Part shown: positions 24,114 to 34,114 of the stretch, in pieces
How the letters are laid out: every line of letters begins with the position of its first letter
Position numbering within the stretch: position 1 is the stretch's first letter
Assembly: GCF_000427965.1 (NCBI RefSeq)
Contig: NZ_ATZA01000001.1
Span: 1-64,000, forward strand
Direction of reading: 5' to 3'
Source: Olivibacter sitiensis DSM 17696
GTDB taxonomy: Bacteria > Bacteroidota > Bacteroidia > Sphingobacteriales > Sphingobacteriaceae
Length of the DNA stretch: 64,000 bases
Made by a program: the position numbers and the translations under genes
The notes under the pieces: generated by a model
What the model saw: the letters and a program-made list of their open reading frames with translations, nothing else
Databases searched by the model: none
Told to the model about the DNA's origin: nothing

Positions 24114-24766
24114 GAGATGAGCGGGCTATTGGGGTGGAGCTGATGGGGCGGGAAGTCTGGCTGTTGCCCGAAAAAGCGCTCTATGTACCCCATTCCCGGA
24201 GTTTGGTTATCGCCGACCTGCATTTGGGAAAATCTGCCCATTTTCGCAAAGCGGGCATCATGATGCCACAGGGCGTGGGCAACGACAAGGATTATAGGCG
24301 GCTGCAAGTGCTGATGGATAGATGGCAGCCCAAACGGGTATTGTTCCTGGGCGATCTTTTCCATAGCGAGCTCAACGGCGATTGGCACCTATTCAGTGAT
24401 TTTGCTACATCCGATATGGGCGATATCGAAATGATATTGATAGAGGGCAATCACGACGTATTGCACCAGGACCTGTATGCAAGGGCTGGGTTGAAAGTTG
24501 TTCCTTCCTTATTGGAAGAGGTGTTCATCTATTCACATGAACCATTGAAGGAGGTGCCGAATGGGTTCATTAATATCGCAGGGCATGTGCACCCTGGCTG
24601 CGTGATAAGAGGGCTGGGCAGGGTGCATATCAAATTGCCTTGTTTTCATCGTGCGGAGTCGCTCTTGCTATTGCCCTCTTTCGGCAGCCTTACGGGATGC
24701 CATACCTTGTCCAAAAATGGCGCCAAGCAATACGCTATCGCAAAGGAGAGGCTTTTTGTAGTATAA
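24104..24766 (+). CDS. pdeM: Ligase-associated DNA-damage-response endonuclease PdeM
   Basis: 220 residues of the calcineurin-like phosphoesterase superfamily. Metal-binding blocks are visible: ADLHLGKSAHFR (D-x-H), FLGDLFHS, IEGNHDVL and the late AGHVHPGC. Family members are structure-specific nucleases tied to the Lhr-core repair set. The start overlaps the helicase stop by 10 bases, so translation is coupled. The downstream gene begins about 100 bases later with its own signal peptide. Confidence 0.92.
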   Translation: MDIRDERAIGVELMGREVWLLPEKALYVPHSRSLVIADLHLGKSAHFRKAGIMMPQGVGNDKDYRRLQVLMDRWQPKRVLFLGDLFHSELNGDWHLFSDFATSDMGDIEMILIEGNHDVLHQDLYARAGLKVVPSLLEEVFIYSHEPLKEVPNGFINIAGHVHPGCVIRGLGRVHIKLPCFHRAESLLLLPSFGSLTGCHTLSKNGAKQYAIAKERLFVV

Positions 24767-24862
24767 GTTTTGGTACCTCACCAGCTAAAAATATCCCCAT
24801 ATTTACTAAAGTCGTGTAACGAATGTGTGTGCTAAGGCGTCTGAACCTTAAAACGATCGCTT

Positions 24863-27325
24863 ATGCGTATACTATTATCTATCGCTCTATTCATCCTTCC
24901 ATCACTTGTCGTCGCGCAGGAGAAATATGTTATTAAAGGTAAAGTAGTAGATGACCAAGGCGAAGCGGTCGCTTTCGCTTCCGTGAAGCTAATTGGGAAA
25001 GCAGGAGGCACCTCGGCCAATATAGATGGTGCGTTTCAATTGGCATTGCCGTCGGGCAGCTATCAGTTGCAGGTATCTGCCGTTGGTTTTCAGCCCAATA
25101 CCGTGCAAGTAGATGTAGCGAGAAATGACAGCATCCGCATCGTATTGCCGGTGGCTCATTATATGCTTAGCGAAGTGGTAATAGGCGATAGCGAGGATCC
25201 CGCTTATGAAATGATTCGCAAGGCCATTGCCAAGAAAAAAGAACACCTAGCCGCACGGAAACCTTATAGTGCGGAGGTATATATCAAAGGCCTGCAGCGT
25301 ATGCTCAAGGCTCCGAAGAGCTTTTTGGGCGTCAATATAGACGAACTGGGCGATCAGATGGGATTGGATTCCAACCGTCGTGGTATCATCTATCTTTCGG
25401 AGTCCGAATCGAAGATTACCGTCAATCCGCCTAAGGAGTTTCGGGAAGAGATGATCAGTTCTAAAGTCTCCGGCAGCAATAGGGCCTTCAGTTTCAACAG
25501 GGCTTCGGATATGGAACTGGATATCTACCAAAATTACCAAGATATTTTCGAGGGATTGAGCCCTAGGCCGGTTATTTCTCCCATTGCCGATCAGGCATTG
25601 GGTTCTTACAGGTATGCCTACCAAGGGCAAAGGGAGGAGGATGGATTCACGATCCACAAGATAAAGGTGACCCCTAGGCGTAGGGACGAGCCGCTCTATA
25701 AGGGCGACCTTTACCTGGTAGACGGCCAATGGTCGGTACATAGCTTTGATTTCCTGCTCGACAAGACCTCGGGCATCAGCTTTGTGGATACGCTGCATAT
25801 CAAACAGGCTTTTGTGCCCATTGAAAATAGCTGGATGCCGACTACCACACAGTTCGATTTTGGGGCGGGAATGTTGGGATTCCGTTTTGCCGGATATTAT
25901 GTGAGCGTATACCAAAACTACGAAACACAGGTTAGCGTGGACAAAAAGACCATGCGTGAAGTGTTCCGAATGGAGAAAGGAGTAAACGAAAGGGATAGCA
26001 ATTATTGGGCTTCGAAGCGCCCCATTGCACTAACTCCGGAAGAGAGTCTGGATTATGTACGTAAGGATAGCATCAGACAGCGCAACGAATCTCCTGCTTA
26101 TAGGGATTCCATACAGCAAAAAAACAACAGGTTCAAACCGCTATCTTTCCTTTTGAGTGGATATACCCATAGGGACTGGCGAAGTGCGCAACGATGGTCG
26201 TTTGATGCACCGATGAGTTCATTGCTGTACAACACGGTGGAGGGCTTGGCCGCCAATTACGGTATACAGTATAGCAAGCGGATAGATAGCGCCTCTAACC
26301 AATACCTCTCCCTGAGTGGCAAGGTACGTTATGGTTTCAGCAACAAACGCCTTAATGCCAATGCTGGGCTTGCCTATTCTTGGGAGAGACACAACTTTTC
26401 CCTTTCGGGAGGGTCGGAAGTTCTGGACTTGAACAATAGGGGCACATTGCCCGTAGCGTTTAACGGCATCAACACGGTGGTTTGGGGCAAGAACCACATG
26501 AAATTGTACGAACAGCGTTTTGCCAAGTTGAACTGGAGCCATCGCCTACCGGTCAATGTTTTGTTAAGGGCGGGTATAGAATGGACGGACAGGTTGGCCC
26601 TGCAGAACAGTACCGACTATACGTTCAGCGAATCGCGCAGAAGGTTTATTACTTCCAACAATCCTTTTTTGCCAGAAGAAGATATTCCGCTGTTTGCGCA
26701 GAACCAATCCATGGCATTGGCCATTTCTGCCAGCTACAATTTCAGTAAGCGCTATGTCACCTACCCCAGCGGCAGAAGGTACCTAGCCTCGAACTACCCC
26801 ACCTTGACCCTTGCGTACAAAAAAGGCATTCATGGTGTTTTGGGATCGGATGTAGACTATGATTACTTATCCATGAACCTTGCCAAGAGCGACAATCCAC
26901 TGGGGATGTACGGATCTATTTCCTATAGTCTATCTGCTGGTTCATTCCTCAACAACAAAGCCGTAATCTATGTGGACAGAAGGCATTTTGTGGGTACGCA
27001 AACCCGCATCGGCGAACATCAGCTCTCCACTTTCCTCAATTTGGAATATTACCTCCACAGTACAGCGGGCGATTTTGCGGAGGCACATGTGGAATACAAT
27101 ATGTCGGGCATGCTCTTGGGAAAGATTCCCCTTGTCAAAAAGCTGAAGATTCAGGAACTATGGGGACTACATTACCTGCACACTTCGGAAATCAAACATT
27201 ATGGCGAAGGACACGTAGGTTTGCAAAAAAGCATGTTACGTTTGATGTACAGTCGGTCTTTTGGAAACGACCCCCTGTTGAATCACAGGAGCAATTGGCG
27301 TATAGGGCTCAATATTGACCTTTAA
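24863..27325 (+). CDS. DUF5686 family outer-membrane protein with CarboxypepD_reg-like domain
   Basis: 820 residues. Signal peptide MRILLSIALFILPSLVVAQ. Residues about 22-105 are a CarboxypepD_reg/CNA-B-like beta domain (VIKGKVVDDQGEAVAFASVK). The rest matches the DUF5686 family (VVIGDSEDPAYEMIRKAIAK, then YSAEVYIKGLQRM) and ends in many amphipathic strands typical of an outer-membrane barrel, with terminal NHRSNWRIGLNIDL. The family is widespread in Bacteroidota and its function is unknown to me. Confidence 0.88.
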   Translation: MRILLSIALFILPSLVVAQEKYVIKGKVVDDQGEAVAFASVKLIGKAGGTSANIDGAFQLALPSGSYQLQVSAVGFQPNTVQVDVARNDSIRIVLPVAHYMLSEVVIGDSEDPAYEMIRKAIAKKKEHLAARKPYSAEVYIKGLQRMLKAPKSFLGVNIDELGDQMGLDSNRRGIIYLSESESKITVNPPKEFREEMISSKVSGSNRAFSFNRASDMELDIYQNYQDIFEGLSPRPVISPIADQALGSYRYAYQGQREEDGFTIHKIKVTPRRRDEPLYKGDLYLVDGQWSVHSFDFLLDKTSGISFVDTLHIKQAFVPIENSWMPTTTQFDFGAGMLGFRFAGYYVSVYQNYETQVSVDKKTMREVFRMEKGVNERDSNYWASKRPIALTPEESLDYVRKDSIRQRNESPAYRDSIQQKNNRFKPLSFLLSGYTHRDWRSAQRWSFDAPMSSLLYNTVEGLAANYGIQYSKRIDSASNQYLSLSGKVRYGFSNKRLNANAGLAYSWERHNFSLSGGSEVLDLNNRGTLPVAFNGINTVVWGKNHMKLYEQRFAKLNWSHRLPVNVLLRAGIEWTDRLALQNSTDYTFSESRRRFITSNNPFLPEEDIPLFAQNQSMALAISASYNFSKRYVTYPSGRRYLASNYPTLTLAYKKGIHGVLGSDVDYDYLSMNLAKSDNPLGMYGSISYSLSAGSFLNNKAVIYVDRRHFVGTQTRIGEHQLSTFLNLEYYLHSTAGDFAEAHVEYNMSGMLLGKIPLVKKLKIQELWGLHYLHTSEIKHYGEGHVGLQKSMLRLMYSRSFGNDPLLNHRSNWRIGLNIDL

Positions 27326-27333
27326 TTGATAAC

Positions 27334-27370
27334 AAAGGGATGGGCTTGTCGAACAGTCCCATCCCTTTTT
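27334..27370. terminator. Bidirectional terminator
   Basis: AAAGGGATGGG (27334-27344) pairs exactly with CCCATCCCTTT (27358-27368), followed by TT. It separates the convergent DUF5686 and GH16 genes. Confidence 0.85.
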
Positions 27371-27379
27371 GATTCATTG

Positions 27380-28234
27380 CTATTCTTTTAGATTGTAGAC
27401 GCGTACATAATCTATTTCTAATTTGGCGGGGAATACCGACTCATCTATTCCTTGGGCTCCGCCCCAGTCTCCGCCCACCGCCAGGTTGAGCAGGATATGG
27501 AAGCGCTTGTCAAATGGCCACACTTCAAAGCCCTTTTTTTCGTTGGCAAACTGAAAGAGCAAATCATTGTCTACATAGCCGCGGATGTAATCTGGCGTCC
27601 AGTCTACACGGTAAAGATGGAACTCCGTGGATGCATTGCTGATTTTCCTAAAAGCCGTTTTCTGCGTGTTGATGGAGTGGTGGTATGCCTTGGTATGCAC
27701 GCTAATGTGTACCACATCTTGGTCATAGCCCACATGTTCCAAAATATCTATCTCGCCGGAATTGGGCCAGGCGCCGTAGGCCCAGTCCGTGGGAAGCATC
27801 CATGCCGCCGGCCAAGTACCACGGCCTTCGGGTACCTTGGCCTTTACTTCTATGCGGCCGTACAAAAAGTCGCCTTTTCCTTTGCTCACAAGTCTGGTAG
27901 ACGTATACTCCTGACCTTCCATCTCCTCTTTTATAGCCGTGATGGTAAGCAGGCCGTCAGCCACGCGAACATTTTCCGACCGTGCCTCTGTATAGTATTG
28001 CAGCTCATTGTTCCCCCAGCCATTATCTCCGTTCCCTACGTCGTAGCTCCATTTTGTGTCATCTGGCAACCCTTCGTAGTCAAATTCATCGGCCCAGCTG
28101 GGGTTGCTCTCAAAGGTGTATTCTCTCGGAGGTTCTGGCTCGGGCAAGGGGATATTGGGTTTTGCGGTTTCTTCTCCACATGCTAAGAATAGCAGCGGAA
28201 TGATATAGCTTAAAATCATGGTGCGAAATTTCAT
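27380..28234 (-). CDS. Glycoside hydrolase family 16 endo-beta-glucanase (laminarinase type), lipoprotein
   Basis: 284 residues. MKFRTMILSYIIPLLFLACG is a lipoprotein signal with lipidated Cys 19. The GH16 fold follows, with the catalytic motif EIDILE at 161-166: E161 nucleophile, D163 and E166 acid/base. The six-residue ExDxxE form with its bulge is the version found in laminarinases and mixed-linkage glucanases. Carbohydrate-binding tryptophans (GRGTWPAAWML, WAYGAWPNSG) line the cleft. It should cut beta-1,3- or beta-1,3/1,4-glucan at the cell surface. Last gene of the PUL, 75 bases after the binding-protein gene. Confidence 0.95.
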   Translation of the reverse strand: MKFRTMILSYIIPLLFLACGEETAKPNIPLPEPEPPREYTFESNPSWADEFDYEGLPDDTKWSYDVGNGDNGWGNNELQYYTEARSENVRVADGLLTITAIKEEMEGQEYTSTRLVSKGKGDFLYGRIEVKAKVPEGRGTWPAAWMLPTDWAYGAWPNSGEIDILEHVGYDQDVVHISVHTKAYHHSINTQKTAFRKISNASTEFHLYRVDWTPDYIRGYVDNDLLFQFANEKKGFEVWPFDKRFHILLNLAVGGDWGGAQGIDESVFPAKLEIDYVRVYNLKE

Positions 28235-28309
28235 GGTGTTTAATTTTAATTTTTACGATGGAGGAGGGGAATGCCAACACCAGGTGTCGACACTCCCCTG
28301 GTGGCCTTT

Positions 28310-29236
28310 TCAAAGAGACCTCAAGGTGAATGTCCACCAGCCGTCGCCACCGATGTTGACACCTAGCTTCAGCAAATCATAGCCTTCTCCGTTGACGTCC
28401 CTGTTTATCTCCAGGATATCGTAGGTTACGGCATTATTTACGGGACCGGAAGCGTTTTCTCCGCCATTGTAGGCTTTTCTGAGGCCTATGTGGGCTCCTC
28501 TTCCATTGAGCCTTATTTGCCCCAGACCTCTGGTTCCGGCATTGGCGATATAGGTATAGCTAAAGGTTCCCGAGCGCCATGTCTCTTGATCGCCCACGAG
28601 CTTGCTCTCCGGCTCGCAGACAGCATCGCCGCTGATAAAGCCATCATTGAAAAAATCGCCTTTGCTATCGTAGCTAAACGTGGCATTGGCATTGAAACTG
28701 AAGGTATATTCGTCGTTGAAATCGCATGACCGCGTCGCAACGTCTCCTGCCCCACTAGACCACCAAGACCCATCGTCTGGCCCTGGGCCTACCTTGAGGG
28801 CGCCAGCGGCCGGATTGAGCCGCCACGTTTTGGAAGTGCAGCTGGCCAAGAAGCCAAGCGTTCGGGTGTACTCGCATGCCGTAGGGTCGTTCTGTGCAAT
28901 GCTTACCTCTTTGGTGAGGCTGGCCATTCCTCCCTGTGCAGCCACATCGAGTGTTACTTCATAGTTACCGGCAAAGGTAAAGTTGAGCTCTATCGTATCG
29001 CCCTGGAGCTTTTGCCCTGTACTGGGTACCGTCCAGTAGGCTATAGACGGTGTATTGGTGGTGTTGATGAGCCTCATCGTATTGCTGTTTTCACCTGCCG
29101 CAATCTCAAAATCGGGAGTTGGCAAGGCATCCAGCTTCAAATTGTCTCCTTCTACACTACAGGCCTGAAAAGCCAAAAATGCTACTAACCAATACCATCT
29201 ATTGGTCCTGTTTTTATTGTTATAATGGGTTTTCAT
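28310..29236 (-). CDS. Surface glycan-binding lipoprotein (PKD domain, SusE/F position)
   Basis: 308 residues with a lipoprotein signal (WLVAFLAFQACSVEG, Cys 26). Residues about 35-115 are a PKD/Ig-like domain (PTPDFEIAAGENSNTMRLIN, WTVPSTGQ, YEVTLDVAAQGG). The C-terminal part has SKTWRLNPAAGALKVGPGP, WWSSGAG and several tryptophans fit for glycan stacking. It is 9 bases downstream of susD and upstream of the GH16 gene, the usual slot for a non-catalytic surface binding protein that hands polysaccharide to the enzyme and SusCD. Confidence 0.85.
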   Translation of the reverse strand: MKTHYNNKNRTNRWYWLVAFLAFQACSVEGDNLKLDALPTPDFEIAAGENSNTMRLINTTNTPSIAYWTVPSTGQKLQGDTIELNFTFAGNYEVTLDVAAQGGMASLTKEVSIAQNDPTACEYTRTLGFLASCTSKTWRLNPAAGALKVGPGPDDGSWWSSGAGDVATRSCDFNDEYTFSFNANATFSYDSKGDFFNDGFISGDAVCEPESKLVGDQETWRSGTFSYTYIANAGTRGLGQIRLNGRGAHIGLRKAYNGGENASGPVNNAVTYDILEINRDVNGEGYDLLKLGVNIGGDGWWTFTLRSL

Positions 29237-29245
29237 GATCGATCA

Positions 29246-30769
29246 TTATTTGGTGCCACCATATTCTCTACTTTGCTCTATCTTGGTATTGTCCATCTCT
29301 TGCAGGGGTATAGGCAGTATTTCATGCCTGCCAGTAACAAATCCCCTACCGCCAAGTGCACTTGCCGCGTCGCCCCAACGTACTAGGTCAAACCAACGGT
29401 GACCTTCACCTGCCAGCTCCAGCCTTCTTTCTCGCTTGATATTGTCCATAGTTGCGGCTACGGGCCCCAGCCCCACACGGCTTCTTACGGCATTCAGCAG
29501 GCTTGCCGCCCTTCCAAGGTCGCCACCTCCTCTTACCAATGCTTCGGCTTCTAGCAGGTAGGTATCTGCCAAGCGTATGTCATAGATATTCTGTGGGAAG
29601 TTGAGTTCGGGGGTGCCTGCCCCTGTCCATCTATTGGATTCCCTGCCGGCATACTTTTCCAAGAAAAAGCCTGTGTTCATATACCCGGCTTCATACGAGG
29701 CGATGCCATTGGATTGGAGGCTGTCCATATTGATGACCGTATGGGAGTTTCTAGGATCGTAATGGATGGCATCAAAAAGGTTTGGCGTGACCGGCAGAAA
29801 GCTCCATCCGGAAACGTAGTCCGGGGCACCGGCGCTCCCGTTGTAGTTCCTTGGGCCGACCAAGATGTTCAGCACATTACCCTCTGTACACTCGATACAC
29901 CCCCAGTCGCCTACGGAAGTGTTCGTAAAGGAAATCTCAAAAATAGATTCGCTGTTGAACTTATTGCTCACGTTGAACAGCTCGCCATAATTGCTCAGCA
30001 AGCGATAGCCGTATTGACTGGTCTGCCCGGGAGTGCCGTTTACCTCGGCAAACTGCTGGGCTGCTGGGCCAAACTTTTCTTGCTGGAGGTACACTTTGCC
30101 TAGCAGTGCCCTGGCCGTACCCTGTGAGGTTCTTCCGGCTTCGCTTGTTGCGCTCACCGTGATGGGAAGGTTTGGAATAGCCTCGTTCAAATCCTGTTCT
30201 ATGAAGGCATAAATCTCCTCGGGTGTTGCCTGTACTACTTCGTAGATTTCATCGCCCACCAGGGGGTGGTCTATCAAGGGAATATTCTTGAAGAAGCGAA
30301 TGAGGTCAAAGTAGAAATAGGCGCGCAAGAATTTTGACTCGGCAGCAAACCGCGCCTTCTCGTTTTCATCCATAGGAATGTCGGGCAGCTTCTCCAATAA
30401 GATGTTTGCCCTAGAGACGCCCATATAGCCTTTGCGCCAGAGGTCTTCCTGCGGACCCACAGCAGGGTTAATGGTGTAATTGGACCAAGCCTGCAAATTG
30501 GGCAGGTCGGCAGCTCCGCCGCCTCCTGCATAGTGATCATCCGAGGCGGCAGAGGTAGCCAGTATCTTGGTGGTATAGCTGCCGCTTTGGAAACCTACCA
30601 CGTCATAGATAGCCACTAGGCCATTATAGGCTTCTTGCCTGTTTCTGTAATAATTTGATTCCAGATCCGTGCCTCTGGGTTTCAGCTCTAGGAAACTGTC
30701 ACTGCACGCTTGTAAGCATAATAAAGCCATGCAAGCCAGTAATTGTATATGATGAATATATCTTTTCAT
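29246..30769 (-). CDS. SusD/RagB-family glycan-binding lipoprotein
   Basis: 507 residues. Signal with lipidated Cys 22 (LLCLQACSDS). SusD marks: FLELKPRGTDLESNYYRNRQ, AAESKFLRAYFYFDLIRFFK, IRLADTYLLEAEALVRGG, RERRLELAGEGHRWFDLVRW and a C-terminal PIPLQEMD. It forms the lid of the adjacent SusC and binds oligosaccharide. Gene gap to susC is 12 bases. Confidence 0.97.
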   Translation of the reverse strand: MKRYIHHIQLLACMALLCLQACSDSFLELKPRGTDLESNYYRNRQEAYNGLVAIYDVVGFQSGSYTTKILATSAASDDHYAGGGGAADLPNLQAWSNYTINPAVGPQEDLWRKGYMGVSRANILLEKLPDIPMDENEKARFAAESKFLRAYFYFDLIRFFKNIPLIDHPLVGDEIYEVVQATPEEIYAFIEQDLNEAIPNLPITVSATSEAGRTSQGTARALLGKVYLQQEKFGPAAQQFAEVNGTPGQTSQYGYRLLSNYGELFNVSNKFNSESIFEISFTNTSVGDWGCIECTEGNVLNILVGPRNYNGSAGAPDYVSGWSFLPVTPNLFDAIHYDPRNSHTVINMDSLQSNGIASYEAGYMNTGFFLEKYAGRESNRWTGAGTPELNFPQNIYDIRLADTYLLEAEALVRGGGDLGRAASLLNAVRSRVGLGPVAATMDNIKRERRLELAGEGHRWFDLVRWGDAASALGGRGFVTGRHEILPIPLQEMDNTKIEQSREYGGTK

Positions 30770-30781
30770 GATTATCGTGTT

Positions 30782-33700
30782 TTAAAATGCAACGTTAAGA
30801 CCAATCATAAAGGATCTCGCCTGCGGGTAGATACCTCGGTCGATACTTAATATGCCTCCGCCTATCTCTGGATCAAATCCGGAATACTTGGTGAAGGTTA
30901 GGAGGTTCTCGCTCATGAGATAAATTCTTGCTTTTTGCAGCTTGATTTTTTGGGTAAGCGTGCTAGGAAGACTATATCCCAATTGTACCGTCTTGAAACG
31001 GAAATAGCTTCCGTCTTCCAAGTAGAACTCGGAAGGATAGCGAAAGTTGTTGTTGGGATCGTCGTCTGCCAGTCGCGGAAAGGTATTGGAAGAGCCTTCG
31101 CCAGTCCATCTGCCCAAGGCCTTGCTCTGGTAGTTGGCATTGGAGATGTCCAGTCGTCGCAGTCCCTGGAAGACTTTGTTGCCCGCTACCCCTTGGCCAA
31201 AGACCATGGCGTCAAAATTTTTCCAAGAAAGATTCAGAGTGAAACCAAAGGACCAATTGGGTGTAGGGTCACCTATGAATGTCCGGTCGTTTTCCCCTAT
31301 GGTGCCGTCTCCGTCTAGGTCGGCCCACTTGAAGTCTCCAGGCCTAGCATTCGGTTGTATGCGCTGTCCCTCGCTGTTCAGGTAGTTGTCTATCTCCGCT
31401 TGGGTTTGGAATATGCCTAGGGTCTGAAAGCCATAAAAAGAGTTGAAGGCGTTGCCTACCATGGTACGGGTAATGGGATAGCTGGAAGACTGGAAATTGG
31501 CGCCGTTTATGAAGCTCACGCCGGCACCTATATTGGTCACCTCGTTCCTGAGATAGGAGGCATTTCCATTTAGGGAGAAATTGACCTCGCCTATTTTATC
31601 GGTGTAACCAAGTTCCAGCTCTACACCTGAGTTTTTCATGTCGGCTACGTTGGCTGCAGGGTTGCCCACCGCGCCCACATATGCCGGAATACGGGGATTC
31701 TGCAAAATGCCCGTAGTGACCTTGTTGTACCAATCGAAGGTCAGGTTGAAATTGTTGAGGAAGACCATTTCTACGCCAATATTGGTTTGGCTGGTCTGTT
31801 CCCACTTCAGGTCGGGATTGGATGGCGCGTTAGGGCTATAGCCCACGGTATAGGTATCCGTAAGGCCGATGGTATAGTTCCTGCCACCGCCGATGGTGGA
31901 CAGATAGGCAAAATCTCCTATGTTGTCGTTACCAACCACGCCGTAGCCTCCTCTGATCTTTAACAGATCGAAAAAGGTGTTTTCGGCGAGAAAGTCTTCC
32001 TTGGTGAGTACCCATCCTGCAGAAAAGGAGGGAAATACGCCGTATTTATTGTTGGCACCAAAGCGAGAGGAACCATCCCTACGGATCAGTCCCTCAACGA
32101 GGTATTTCTCTTTGTAGTTGTAGTTCAGCCTGGCAAAGAGCGAAGAGACGGTGTGGCCCACATTTTCATAACCCGTTGAGTTCTTCTGATCGGCAGAGAC
32201 GATGTAGTTTAGGGAGGCATCTTCAAAATTGTCTACCGGTAGATCAAAATAGGTTACCGTTAGTCCCCTTGCCCTGTTGTCGTAATAGGCACCTTGCCCC
32301 ACCAATGCTGTGAAGTTATGGTCGTTTATAGTGCGGGTATAAGATACGGTATTTTCTAGGTTCCAGTCAAAACCGCGATTGAACCCTCTTGTGAAGTTAT
32401 TTTGAACGCTTTGAGTAGTGGCATTGAGGTAAAAGACGGGCGTGAAGCTTTCATTGCCCCAATAGGAAAGTTTGGAACCTAATGTAGAGCGAATGGTAAG
32501 GCCTTCGATGGGTGTCAGTTCACCATATACGTTGCCCACGATATTGTCCGACCAGCCGTGATTGCCCAATCTGGTTTGTATATAGGCCAAGGGGTTGGTC
32601 ATTTCTTGGGCAACTTGCGTAGAAATGGCATAGGGATTTCCATTGGCGTCCCTTACTACGGGATTATTGCGGTAAGGCCTATTGGGCGAATTGATCACAT
32701 CTGGATCGGTTTCTACCACCGGAGTAGTGGGGTCGAGGTTGATGGCCGAAGCGAGCGGTCCGCCAAACTCGCTGTTGGTATTGCCCAATCCTTTGGACTT
32801 TTCGTGCGAATAGCCCAGGTTCTGTCCCAGCTTCAGCCAGCTGCCTATCTTATGCTCCGAATTGAGTCGGATATTGATACGCTTGTAGTCTGAGATGTCC
32901 GTGGCTACGATACCTTCTTGCGCAAGATAGCCGAAAGAGCTGTAAAAGGTGGATTTATCGTTGCCACCACTCACGCTAAGCTCGTGGTTTTGCCTCTTGG
33001 CGCTGTTGTTGAAGATCTGTTCTTGCCAGTCAGTACCTTCGCCTAATGCTTGTGGATTGCTAAAGGGCAGGGCATTTCCGGCAGCCAATGCCGACTCATT
33101 GCGCAAGGTAGCATATTCGGTGGCATTCAGCAGGCTAAGCTTGCGTGCCGGAGCCGAAGTGCCTACAAAGGCGTTATAATTGATGCGCATAGTGCCCTCG
33201 GCTCCCCGTTTGGTGGTTACTAGGATAACGCCCGCGGCAGCCCTAGCACCATAGATGGCCTGCGATGCGGCATCTTTCAGTACTTCTATGGAGGCTATAT
33301 CCGATTGGTTGAGGTAGCTTATGCCCCCGGCGTCTACCACAACTCCATCGACCACCCAAAGCGGATTGTTGTTGCCAAAGGTGGTGATACCTCTCACGCG
33401 AATAGTTGCCGCAGAACCTGGTTGTCCGGAGTTGGCGGCAATGGTCAACCCCGATGCACGACCTTGCAAGGACTGCTCAACACGGGTGACGGGCATAGTC
33501 TCCAGATCGGAAGCCTTGACACTGGATATGGCACCGGTAACTACGCTTTTCTTCTGTACACCATAGCCCACCACCACCAGTTCATCCAACAAGTTGGTGC
33601 CTTCCAAAAGGGAAATGTTCAGTGGGCCATCCACTATCACTTTTGCTGTTTGTAAGGCCATGCCTATTTGGCTAAAGACCAAAATAGCCTCTGCATTGGG

Positions 33701-33901
33701 TACGCTAATGGTATAGTTTCCGTTTACATCGGTGCTAGTGGCCGTGGTGGTACCCTGAATCGTAACCGTCACTCCCGGTAACGGGCTTCCATCGCTGGCG
33801 GCAGTGACTTTTCCCCTCACTTGCAGTGCTTGCGCCCAAAGAATAGCTGGCGACAAACACATACATAGCATTAAGCATGCTTGTAAAATTCTCCTTTTCA
33901 T
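30782..33901 (-). CDS. SusC/RagA-family TonB-dependent oligosaccharide transporter
   Basis: 1039 residues. Signal peptide to about 24 (PAILWAQA), CarboxypepD_reg-like domain about 27-105 (VRGKVTAASDGSPLPGVTVT), then LLDELVVVGYG and the plug (LQGRASGLTIAANSGQPGSA, TIRVRGITTFGNNNPLWVVD, EVLKDAASQAIYGARAAAG). A large barrel follows and ends SFMIGLNVAF. It imports glucan oligosaccharides with SusD using TonB energy. First gene of the PUL structural operon; a TAnnTTTG-like element lies 63 bases before its start. Confidence 0.97.
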   Translation of the reverse strand: MKRRILQACLMLCMCLSPAILWAQALQVRGKVTAASDGSPLPGVTVTIQGTTTATSTDVNGNYTISVPNAEAILVFSQIGMALQTAKVIVDGPLNISLLEGTNLLDELVVVGYGVQKKSVVTGAISSVKASDLETMPVTRVEQSLQGRASGLTIAANSGQPGSAATIRVRGITTFGNNNPLWVVDGVVVDAGGISYLNQSDIASIEVLKDAASQAIYGARAAAGVILVTTKRGAEGTMRINYNAFVGTSAPARKLSLLNATEYATLRNESALAAGNALPFSNPQALGEGTDWQEQIFNNSAKRQNHELSVSGGNDKSTFYSSFGYLAQEGIVATDISDYKRINIRLNSEHKIGSWLKLGQNLGYSHEKSKGLGNTNSEFGGPLASAINLDPTTPVVETDPDVINSPNRPYRNNPVVRDANGNPYAISTQVAQEMTNPLAYIQTRLGNHGWSDNIVGNVYGELTPIEGLTIRSTLGSKLSYWGNESFTPVFYLNATTQSVQNNFTRGFNRGFDWNLENTVSYTRTINDHNFTALVGQGAYYDNRARGLTVTYFDLPVDNFEDASLNYIVSADQKNSTGYENVGHTVSSLFARLNYNYKEKYLVEGLIRRDGSSRFGANNKYGVFPSFSAGWVLTKEDFLAENTFFDLLKIRGGYGVVGNDNIGDFAYLSTIGGGRNYTIGLTDTYTVGYSPNAPSNPDLKWEQTSQTNIGVEMVFLNNFNLTFDWYNKVTTGILQNPRIPAYVGAVGNPAANVADMKNSGVELELGYTDKIGEVNFSLNGNASYLRNEVTNIGAGVSFINGANFQSSSYPITRTMVGNAFNSFYGFQTLGIFQTQAEIDNYLNSEGQRIQPNARPGDFKWADLDGDGTIGENDRTFIGDPTPNWSFGFTLNLSWKNFDAMVFGQGVAGNKVFQGLRRLDISNANYQSKALGRWTGEGSSNTFPRLADDDPNNNFRYPSEFYLEDGSYFRFKTVQLGYSLPSTLTQKIKLQKARIYLMSENLLTFTKYSGFDPEIGGGILSIDRGIYPQARSFMIGLNVAF

Positions 33902-33964
33902 AATGGAATTTTAAGTTTAAAAAATGGTTTTAATTTGGTGATGCACACGAGGTGCATGGTTTGA

Positions 33965-33972
33965 CAAATGTA
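33965..33972 (-). promoter_or_regulatory. Putative -7 element of the PUL operon promoter
   Basis: On the minus strand TACATTTG matches the Bacteroidota -7 consensus TAnnTTTG, about 63 bases before the SusC ATG. No good TTTG -33 box is visible at the usual distance, which would suit a promoter needing the activator encoded next door. Confidence 0.45.
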
Positions 33973-34114
33973 TAAGGTATTGATTTGATATTGTCATTTT
34001 GGAAAGGTGTGAGACACCCTACATTGCACATACAAGCAATCGCAGCGATATGAAAATACCACTACAATGCCCCTACAGTGTTTTTTTAAGCTATTGTTTG
34101 TTAGTTGTTTACTG

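Noticed and set aside
27452-28186. 244-codon plus-strand frame over the GH16 gene
   Set aside because: Antisense to an enzyme with an intact catalytic motif.
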